The position numbers were made by a program, and so were the translations under genes. From JACQAI01 sp035507915 (GTDB taxonomy: Bacteria; Pseudomonadota; Alphaproteobacteria; Elsterales; Elsteraceae), in NCBI GenBank assembly GCA_035507915.1, contig DATJNS010000193.1, positions 1-12,047 on the forward strand: 12,047 bases of DNA, given 5' to 3'. The notes beneath the pieces were generated by a model. It searched no databases and was not told the origin of the DNA. It was given only the letters and a program-made list of their open reading frames with translations. Positions 7,298 through 12,047 of this stretch are shown in pieces (within the stretch, counting starts at the first letter, position 1; each line of letters starts with the position of its first letter).

Positions 7298-7347
7298 GCG
7301 GAGGGCCCGGCCCCCGTGTCGACGCAAAGCTTCCTTAAGCCTCTTCT

Positions 7348-7355
7348 GCTACAAC
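7348..7355 (+). promoter_or_regulatory. Possible -10 element just before the 72-aa gene
   Basis: GCTACAAC matches the alphaproteobacterial housekeeping -10 pattern GCTANAWC. It ends eight bases before the ATG at 7364, so transcription would begin at or near the start codon, giving a leaderless mRNA. I see no matching TTGAC-type -35 at 16-18 bases, which keeps the call weak. Confidence 0.3.
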
Positions 7356-7363
7356 AGGCGCCC

Positions 7364-7582
7364 ATGACCGAGACCCCCGCCGACGCCCCCACCGACGCCT
7401 TCGCCGTCGCCGAGCGCATGATCAGCCTCTACGGCGCCGACGCCCTGCAGGTCGCGCGCGGCCGCGTGCGCCGCAACGCCAAGAGCCAGGACCACGGCGC
7501 CGCGGCGTCCTGGACCCGGGTCGCGCAGATCATCCGCGCCATCAAGGCGCCGGCCCCGAAATCCAGGAATCAGCTGTCGTAG
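7364..7582 (+). CDS. Small helical protein of unknown function (72 aa)
   Basis: The frame encodes MTETPADAPTDAFAVAERM, then ISLYGADALQVARGRVRR, a polar stretch, GAAASWTRVAQIIRAI and a basic tail. The layout of a helix ending in LYGADA, an Arg/Ala helix and a final GAA-W-RV--AI helix resembles small uncharacterised alphaproteobacterial proteins that I recall but cannot name. Two starts are possible. The ATG at 7364 has little Shine-Dalgarno but a good -10 just upstream. The GTG at 7316 has GGAGGG ten bases upstream and would add 16 residues (88 aa). I prefer the ATG because the extra residues lie over a promoter-like, AT-rich segment. It lies 66 bases after the DoxX-like stop, and hairpin repeats follow it directly. 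Confidence 0.6.
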   Translation: MTETPADAPTDAFAVAERMISLYGADALQVARGRVRRNAKSQDHGAAASWTRVAQIIRAIKAPAPKSRNQLS

Positions 7583-7587
7583 CAGCA

Positions 7588-7661
7588 TGGCGCTCGCGGG
7601 GCTTCGCCCCTGCCGCGCCGATTTCGTTTGGCGCTCGCGGGGCTTCGCCCCTGCCGCGCCG
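7588..7661. repeat. Two identical 33-bp hairpin-forming direct repeats
   Basis: The 33 bases at 7588-7620 recur without any change at 7629-7661, separated by the 8 bases atttcgtt, giving a 41-base period. Each copy can fold on itself: an outer GGCGC/GCGCC stem and an inner GGGGC-TTC-GCCCC stem separated by a small internal loop. The unit looks like a short REP-type palindrome duplicated in tandem. The first copy is followed by a T-rich stretch and could help terminate transcription of the 72-aa gene. Confidence 0.75.
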
Positions 7662-7736
7662 CTGGCATGCGACGCGCGCATGCGGCTCGGCGCGCCCGCC
7701 TAAGCTGCACTTAAGGTGCGCCCGCGATGGTGGGGC

Positions 7737-8288
7737 ATGCCTGACGGCCTGACCACCGCCCTGGACGACGCCTTGAACATCACCGAGCCCCGCATCCTCG
7801 AGCTCTATGCCTATTGGCAGCGCATGGCCGCCGGCCGGCCCTTGCCGAGCCGCAAGGATTTCGATCCGGCCGCCATCCCCCGGCTGCTGCCGCACCTCAT
7901 GCTGGTCGACGTGCTGCCGGGCGAGCGCTACCGCTACCGGCTGATCGGCACCGAGAACGTCCTCGAGCACGGCGTCGACGCGACCGGCCGGCACGTCGAC
8001 GAGGTGGTGCCCGGACCCGACTACAAGCAGCACGTGCTGGCGCTCTACGGCGAATGCGTGCGCGAGCGCCGGCCGGTCTATTCCGAGAGCGAGTTCCTGT
8101 CGCCGGTCGGCTTCAAGGCGCAGCGCCACCTCAAGGTCCTGTTCCTGCCGCTGTCCGAGGACGGCGCGACCGTGAACATGGTGCTCGTCATCCAGATCTT
8201 CGCGTTCTCGGTCGCCGACCTCGCGGTCCGCGCCCGCCACTTCCTCGAGGCGCCGCCCCACCGCGAGATCGTCCACGAGGCGCCGTAG
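7737..8288 (+). CDS. PAS_5-family sensor-like protein
   Basis: The protein (183 aa from this start) consists almost wholly of one domain of the alphaproteobacterial PAS_5 type. Supporting features are LYAYWQRMAAGRPLPSR (near the N-terminus), DFDPAAIPRLLPHLMLVDVL, YRYRLIGTENV, then GRHVDEVVP and a strand-rich second half with LKVLFLPLSEDG. PAS folds bind small ligands or cofactors and act as sensors or interaction modules. No output domain is attached, so it would have to act through a partner. The frame is open to a GTG at 7716, which would add seven residues without a good ribosome-binding site. The ATG at 7737 has only a G-rich patch close by, so the start is uncertain. It converges on the HD-GYP gene at 8497. 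Confidence 0.85.
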   Translation: MPDGLTTALDDALNITEPRILELYAYWQRMAAGRPLPSRKDFDPAAIPRLLPHLMLVDVLPGERYRYRLIGTENVLEHGVDATGRHVDEVVPGPDYKQHVLALYGECVRERRPVYSESEFLSPVGFKAQRHLKVLFLPLSEDGATVNMVLVIQIFAFSVADLAVRARHFLEAPPHREIVHEAP

Positions 8289-8340
8289 CCTGATGCGCTG
8301 GCGCGTGATCACGCCAGACTGAAGGGTTCCGAACAAAGAC

Positions 8341-8429
8341 CGTCATGCCCGCGAAAGCGGGCATCCAGGGGCCACCCGCGCCGACATCGCGCACGTGACT
8401 CCTGGATCCCCGCTTACGCGGGGATGACG
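8341..8429. repeat. 89-bp dispersed palindromic element between convergent genes
   Basis: The arms 8341-8369 and 8401-8429 are inverted copies matching at 26 of 29 positions, separated by 31 bases. Each arm is itself a hairpin: ATGCCCGC-GAAA-GCGGGCAT (8345-8364) and ATCCCCGC-TTAC-GCGGGGAT (8406-8425). The ends CGTCAT/ATGACG and the CCAGG/CCTGG inner ends are those of an intergenic repeat widespread in proteobacterial genomes. The position between the convergent PAS and HD-GYP genes suits a bidirectional transcription stop or mRNA end. Just upstream, 8298-8317 forms a smaller imperfect palindrome. Confidence 0.85.
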
Positions 8430-8496
8430 AGAAGACGTGGCGATTCAATCAGTGCTGGTCATGCGCTGCGCGCGCCCGCCTCCGCGGATTGCGGGA

Positions 8497-9678
8497 TCAC
8501 GCCGCCGGCGCGTCGGCGAACTGCGCCTGGATCCGGCACACGGCCGCCATGTCGGCGGCGAGCGCGTCGACGCAGTCCGGGTCGAAGCGCGTCCCGCGGT
8601 TGTCGCGCAGGAACGTCAGCGCCCTGTCGTTGTCCCAGCGCGGCTTGTAGGGCCGGACGCTGGTCAGCGCGTCGAACACGTCGGCGACCGCGGTGATGCG
8701 CCCCTCGATGGGGATCGCCGCACCCTTGAGGCCGGCCGGATAGCCCGATCCGTCGACGCATTCGTGGTGGCAGCCGATCACGTTGCGCATCAGCGTGACG
8801 TGCAGCCGGTCCGTCAGACCGAAATTGCCCGACATGCGGTCGACGATCTCGATGCCGTACTGAACGTGGCGCTGCATCTCGACGTATTCGGCCGGATCGA
8901 GCGGGCCGGGCTTGAGCAGGATCGAGTCCGGGATGGCGACCTTGCCGACGTCGTGGAGCGGCGCGAACCAGAACAGGTACTCGACGAACTCGTCGCTGAG
9001 GGCGAGGCGCGGCGCCATCGCCTCGGCGACCAGCCGGGCGAAGCGCGCCATGCGCTGCAGATGCGCGCCGGTCTCCGGGTCGCGATAGCGCGCCAGCTCC
9101 TGCGCCGTCTTGGCGGCGCCGCGGATGATGCGCACCAGCTCCTGCTCGTTGGCCAGCATCAGGGCGATGAGATGCGCATAGGGCCACAGCCAATCGCGCA
9201 CGCCCTGCGTGAAGTAGTTCGCCACCGCGGAGTCGAAGAAGACGAAGCCCGCCAGGTCGTCGTGCCAATGGATCGGGATGGCGAGGCTCGCGCGCACCCC
9301 GGCCTGGCGCAGCATGGCCATGTGCGGGGTCTGCCCCGGGCCGGCGGCGCACAGGTCGGTCAGGTTGCGCGCGATCCTGGTGTCCGCGGCGCTCTGCAGC
9401 GACGGCACGGACGCCAGCCGGCATTGATGACGCTGCAACAGGCTCGTCGCGGCGTCGGTCGACGCGAACGTCTTCACCATGTCGGTGTCGGCCTCGTAGG
9501 TCGCCACCGCGATGCGGACGACGCCCGCGAGCTCCTCGCGCCGGGTCATGGCGCGATGCAGACGCACGAGCAGGTCGCTGAACGACGGCGCCGCGTCGTC
9601 GCCGACGTGCGAGCCGATCAGATCGATCAGCCCCGCATCGCCCGGCAGAAGCGGCAGCGAACGCGGGTCGATGTACAT
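8497..9678 (-). CDS. GAF-like / HD-GYP cyclic-di-GMP phosphodiesterase
   Basis: The 393-residue protein joins an N-terminal GAF-like sensor region (about 35-178) to a C-terminal HD-GYP hydrolase domain (about 188-385), which would degrade cyclic di-GMP in the cytoplasm. HD-GYP residues seen are ETGAHLQRM (H206), the HD pair with lysine in LHDVGKVAIPDSIL (H242, D243, K246), H271, the HH pair of CHHE (304-305), DGSGYP (309-314) and ADVFDALTSVRPYKP (332-346, D333). All expected metal ligands and the GYP motif are present, so it should be active. The sensor region has no obvious cofactor-binding signature; VRASLAIPIHWHDDLAGFVFFDS (128-150) is the most GAF-like part. The ATG at 9678 has GAGG seven bases upstream. 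No membrane helix or receiver domain is seen. It appears to be transcribed alone. Confidence 0.92.
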   Translation of the reverse strand: MYIDPRSLPLLPGDAGLIDLIGSHVGDDAAPSFSDLLVRLHRAMTRREELAGVVRIAVATYEADTDMVKTFASTDAATSLLQRHQCRLASVPSLQSAADTRIARNLTDLCAAGPGQTPHMAMLRQAGVRASLAIPIHWHDDLAGFVFFDSAVANYFTQGVRDWLWPYAHLIALMLANEQELVRIIRGAAKTAQELARYRDPETGAHLQRMARFARLVAEAMAPRLALSDEFVEYLFWFAPLHDVGKVAIPDSILLKPGPLDPAEYVEMQRHVQYGIEIVDRMSGNFGLTDRLHVTLMRNVIGCHHECVDGSGYPAGLKGAAIPIEGRITAVADVFDALTSVRPYKPRWDNDRALTFLRDNRGTRFDPDCVDALAADMAAVCRIQAQFADAPAA

Positions 9679-9832
9679 GGAAATCCTCGCACCGTACCAA
9701 GCGCCGAGAGGCGGTCCGCGACGAGCCGCAGCGCCTGCGCCGGTCGCGCACGCTCACCATACGCGAGAGTCGGTCAACGAGGGTTCAGGGCTTACAAATC
9801 CTTGCAAAAACCCACAATCGCTTGCGCGGCCC

Positions 9833-10408
9833 TCAGCGCGCGTCGGTCCAGCTCTCCGAGAACGCCAGCGCCGAGGTGCTGAACGGGCGGCCTTCGCGCT
9901 CGGTCGGCCACGACTTGCCCGCGGCCGCGACGCCGTTGCGCACCAGGCGCGTGCCGAGCGCCGGGATCAGCAGCGTGCACACGCCGTAGCGCCGGCCGCC
10001 GCTGTTGGGCTGGGTGTGGATCAGCAGCGGCTCGCCGATGTCGTACCAGGTCAGCGCGACGTCCTCGCCGTGTGCCACGGCGCGCTCGGTCCAGAAGTCG
10101 CGCGCGTCGCCCGACTTCGAGAACGCCGCCTCGGTGACCGGGATCGAGAGATCCTCGAGCTCGCTGTTGAGCATGCCCTGCACCGTCGACTGCAGCCAGC
10201 GCGCCATCGCGATGTTGTCGGAATAGATGCGCCAGCGGTTCTCGGTGACCTCGCTCTTGACGTAGAGCACGTGGCCCGGCCCGGCGGGACACAGGAGGAT
10301 GCGCCAGAAGCTCGCGTTGGTGGTGAGCGGATCGCCGTTCTTGGCGCTGTGGCGAATGAACGGGTTCTCGCCGGTCAGGATCACGCGGTTGGGATCTGCG
10401 GTGGTCAT
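9833..10408 (-). CDS. Unrecognised 191-aa protein, co-transcribed with the PhyH-family oxygenase
   Basis: I do not recognise this family. The chain begins MTTADPNRVILTGENPFIRH and has a Trp/Tyr-rich first half with a strand, RILLCPAGPGHVLYVKSEVT (36-55), then RWRIYSDNIAMARWLQ (58-73). Two acidic stretches (about 82-88 and 104-117) follow, then ALTWYDIGEPLLIH (118-131) and a polar C-terminus. No signal peptide, membrane helix, metal-cysteine cluster or nucleotide motif is visible, so a soluble cytoplasmic protein is likely. The frame is open further upstream to 10504, but the ATG at 10408 has GGGAGG (complement of 10415-10420) six bases upstream, which decides the start. It lies 40 bases after the oxygenase stop on the same strand, so the two probably form an operon. 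A role related to the oxygenase substrate is inference only. Confidence 0.8.
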   Translation of the reverse strand: MTTADPNRVILTGENPFIRHSAKNGDPLTTNASFWRILLCPAGPGHVLYVKSEVTENRWRIYSDNIAMARWLQSTVQGMLNSELEDLSIPVTEAAFSKSGDARDFWTERAVAHGEDVALTWYDIGEPLLIHTQPNSGGRRYGVCTLLIPALGTRLVRNGVAAAGKSWPTEREGRPFSTSALAFSESWTDAR

Positions 10409-10448
10409 GGGGAGCCTCCCGAGAGTCGTGATGCGATTGAGCCGGGCG

Positions 10449-11300
10449 CTACGCCGCGGCCTGGGCGCGGTGGCGCGCGACCTGCTCGGCGTAGCAGTCG
10501 GCATAGGCCTGGAACGAGCGCGCGTGCACGGCCTGCGCGGCGTCGTCGAAATCGGCGGCCGGCGCCGGGTCGAGGTCGAAATGGCCGTAGCGGTCGATGC
10601 CGCGCACCAGATGGGCGGTGTGGCGCGTCGTGCCGGTATGGCGCACCGAGGTCGGGATGTAGCTGATGCCGATGCCGATCCGCCGGTCGCTGCCCATGTT
10701 CGGCCCGGAGCGGTGCAGGACCAGCGTGTTGTGCAGCGAGAACTCGCCCGGCTGCAGGCGGCAGGCGACCGCGCCGGCGACGTCGCCCGGCGCCTCGATC
10801 CACTGGCCGGCGTCGTTGACCGAGGCGCCGAGCCCGTAGCCGTGGCGGATCTGGCCGCGCTTCTGGCTGCCCGGCACGAACTCCATGCAGCCGCTCTCGA
10901 GCGCGGCGTCGCTCAGCGCCAGCCACGCGGTGACGTGCTGGTCGTTCGGGTCGAGGCCGAAATGCGTCGAGTCCTGGTGCCAGCCGGCGACGTGCGGCGT
11001 GCCCGGCTCCTTGATGAACCAGGTGGTGGTGAAGACCAGGATGTCGGGGCCGATCACGTCCTCGACGGCGTCGAGGATCGCGGGATGGCGCACCAGCTCG
11101 TTCGCCCACTTGAACAGCAGATAGGTGCGCGAGCGGTACTTGCGCCCGGCGTCGGTCAGCTTCTGGCCGAGCCGCGTCTCGAACGCCTCGAGGTCGCCGC
11201 GGTAGCGCCGCGCGTCTTGCGCGCTCATCGCGCGCACCGGCAACAGGAACCCGTCGCGCCGATACGCCTCGACCTGCGCCTGGCTCAGCATCTTGGGCAT
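10449..11300 (-). CDS. Phytanoyl-CoA dioxygenase (PhyH)-family Fe(II)/2-oxoglutarate oxygenase
   Basis: The 283-residue protein has the PhyH-type double-stranded beta-helix signature. HxD lies in GWHQDSTHFG (H108, D110) and the distal histidine in LVLHRSGPN (H196), forming the iron site. An arginine of DRRIGIGISYI (206-207) is suited to bind 2-oxoglutarate. The segment ALESGCMEFVPGSQKRGQ (134-150) is the usual strand-turn of this family, and LQPGEFSLHN (182-191) precedes the distal histidine. Bacterial members hydroxylate very different small molecules, so the substrate is open and phytanoyl-CoA is unlikely to be the default. AAGGAGG (complement of 11307-11313) is six bases before the ATG at 11300, a very strong start. 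The frame continues open upstream, but those codons are not needed. It leads an operon with the 191-aa gene. Confidence 0.93.
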   Translation of the reverse strand: MPKMLSQAQVEAYRRDGFLLPVRAMSAQDARRYRGDLEAFETRLGQKLTDAGRKYRSRTYLLFKWANELVRHPAILDAVEDVIGPDILVFTTTWFIKEPGTPHVAGWHQDSTHFGLDPNDQHVTAWLALSDAALESGCMEFVPGSQKRGQIRHGYGLGASVNDAGQWIEAPGDVAGAVACRLQPGEFSLHNTLVLHRSGPNMGSDRRIGIGISYIPTSVRHTGTTRHTAHLVRGIDRYGHFDLDPAPAADFDDAAQAVHARSFQAYADCYAEQVARHRAQAAA

Positions 11301-11413
11301 GTCGCGCCTCCTTCGTCGCCATGCTAATGCATCGCCGCGTTCGCCGCGAGCGCCACCACCCGAACGGTCACGTACCCCCCACCCTGCCCTCCCCCTCAAG
11401 GGGAATTATGCAC
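11301..11413. other. Short upstream region of the PhyH gene and truncated C/G palindrome next to the IS
   Basis: The region holds the oxygenase's Shine-Dalgarno (11307-11313) but no clear minus-strand promoter. A C-rich stretch (11376-11395), the loop TCAA (11396-11399) and GGGG (11400-11403) form the left arm and turn of a common palindromic repeat. The right arm breaks off after four bases, where the insertion sequence seems to begin. Confidence 0.45.
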
Positions 11414-11442
11414 TTGACGTACCCATACGCAAGGCATAGGAT
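11414..11442 (+). promoter_or_regulatory. Sigma70-type promoter of the transposase gene
   Basis: TTGACG (11414-11419) and TAGGAT (11437-11442) are separated by exactly 17 bases. Transcription would start near 11449, about 17 bases before the ATG, just ahead of the GGAGG ribosome-binding site at 11453-11457. Confidence 0.6.
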
Positions 11443-11465
11443 CGGGATCATTGGAGGTCCCGGTC

Positions 11466-12047
11466 ATGTCCGCTCACGATCTGACGAACCCGATTTACCA
11501 CGATGACGAAGCCGCCCGGAGGCATTTCGAGGCCGTCCGCTGGCCGAACGGTCCCGAGTGCCCGCATTGCGGCGTGATCGGCGAGGCTACCGAGCTACAG
11601 GGCAAGTCCACCCGTCCGGGCGTCTACAAGTGCAAGGACTGCCGCAAGCCCTTCACCGTGACCGTGGGCACCGTCATGGAGCGCAGCCATATCCCGCTCT
11701 CGAAGTGGGTCATGGCCGCTCAACTCATGTCGTCCAGTAAGAAGGGCATGAGCGCGCTACAGCTACAGCGGATGATCGGGACCAACTACGAAACCGCGTG
11801 GTTCCTGTTTCATCGTCTCCGTGAGTGCGCGAACGGCTTTGCCGGTAATGGCCCCTTGGGTGGCGAGAACAAGGTCGTAGAAGCCGACGAAACCTATATC
11901 GGCGGCAAGAAAGCCAACATGTCGAATGCCAAGCGTAAGGCTTTGGGCAAGGAAGCGCCCGAAAAGCAGACCGTGTTTTCGCTGGTCGAGCGCGACGGTT
12001 ACGTGCGGTCTTTCCACATCGCCAATGTCACCGCTAAGACGCTACGC
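11466..12047 (+). CDS. IS1595-family (ISXO2-like) transposase, 5' part
   Basis: The frame is open from the ATG at 11466 to the window end (194 codons), so the gene is cut by the window edge rather than broken. The N-terminal region has a zinc ribbon (CPHC at 32-35, CKDC at 56-59) followed by TVTVGTVMERSHIPLSKW (64-81), typical of IS1595 transposases. A helical DNA-binding part comes next, with SSKKGMSALQLQRMIG (90-105) and YETAWFLFHRLRE (108-120). The DDE domain starts with VVEADETYIGGKK (137-149), which supplies the first catalytic aspartate (D141). The second Asp and the final catalytic acidic residue or Asn lie beyond the window, so activity cannot be judged. GGAGG is eight bases upstream of the start. 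The enzyme would cut and join the element's ends during transposition. Confidence 0.93.
   Translation, partial: MSAHDLTNPIYHDDEAARRHFEAVRWPNGPECPHCGVIGEATELQGKSTRPGVYKCKDCRKPFTVTVGTVMERSHIPLSKWVMAAQLMSSSKKGMSALQLQRMIGTNYETAWFLFHRLRECANGFAGNGPLGGENKVVEADETYIGGKKANMSNAKRKALGKEAPEKQTVFSLVERDGYVRSFHIANVTAKTLR

Larger units (their letters stand above)
11404..12047 (+). mobile_element. IS1595-family insertion sequence, left part (runs off the window)
   Basis: An IS1595-type transposase gene with its own promoter begins here and continues beyond the right edge. The left end is estimated at 11401-11404 because the C/G-rich palindrome before it stops abruptly there. No terminal inverted repeat can be confirmed, since the right end is outside the window. 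Codon use is less G+C-biased than in the neighbouring genes (GTA, CTA, AAA, GGT, TTT), consistent with foreign origin. Confidence 0.75.

Noticed and set aside
7588..7661. The paired 33-bp repeats considered as a small CRISPR array
   Set aside because: The gap between copies is 8 bases, far too short for a spacer, there are only two copies, and no cas genes are nearby.
8188..8448. An 86-codon minus-strand frame across the palindromic element
   Set aside because: Its residues (SSPRKRGSR, WMPAFAGMT) are the standard false peptides produced by this intergenic repeat.
9770..9832. A terminator for the 191-aa gene and a promoter for the HD-GYP gene
   Set aside because: There is a T-run on the minus strand but no stable stem before it. 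TTGACC at 9772-9777 has no -10 at normal spacing.
8437..9882. A 481-codon plus-strand frame opposite the HD-GYP gene
   Set aside because: It is antisense to a gene with complete catalytic motifs and gives low-complexity residues only.
11338..11352. A 15-base near-palindrome upstream of the PhyH gene as an operator
   Set aside because: One mismatch in a CpG-rich stretch is easily expected by chance, and no recognised regulator consensus fits.

Overview
The window is a high-GC chromosomal segment from an alphaproteobacterium. This is inferred from gene content (a Liv-type transporter with fused LivM-LivG, PAS_5, GFA and DoxX proteins), from one promoter-like element fitting the alphaproteobacterial -10 consensus, and from G+C-saturated third codon positions. 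Nothing in it fixes the genus. No rRNA, tRNA or CRISPR array is visible.

Left edge (1-1001, minus strand): the first 26 codons of a small membrane protein resembling DUF350, then a 240-residue predicted membrane-anchored protein of unknown function. The second gene is visibly poorer in G+C than its surroundings. A long nested hairpin lies directly upstream of it and takes in its Shine-Dalgarno.

Region 1002-6017 (minus strand) is a complete branched-chain-amino-acid-type ABC importer operon, transcribed livK (periplasmic binding protein), livH (permease), livM-livG (permease and ATPase fused in one 685-residue polypeptide), livF (second ATPase). Gaps are short and the last two genes overlap. 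Together they would bind a small amino-acid-like substrate in the periplasm and import it at the cost of ATP.

Region 6256-7297 holds a divergent pair: a GFA-fold zinc protein on the minus strand and a DoxX-like membrane protein on the plus strand. Their shared intergenic region carries a near-perfect FNR/FixK-type palindrome (6711-6724), which suggests oxygen control. A 72-residue helical protein follows (7364-7582), then two identical 33-bp hairpin repeats, a PAS_5 sensor protein (7737-8288), an 89-bp dispersed palindromic element (8341-8429), and a convergent GAF/HD-GYP cyclic-di-GMP phosphodiesterase (8497-9678, minus).

Right side: a two-gene minus-strand operon encodes a phytanoyl-CoA dioxygenase (PhyH)-family Fe(II)/2-oxoglutarate oxygenase (10449-11300) and an unrecognised 191-residue protein (9833-10408). 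An IS1595-family insertion sequence enters at about 11404 and runs off the window; it appears to have landed in the right arm of a C/G-rich palindrome. The least explained parts are the PhyH partner protein, the hairpin-controlled low-GC gene, and the FNR-box divergent pair.
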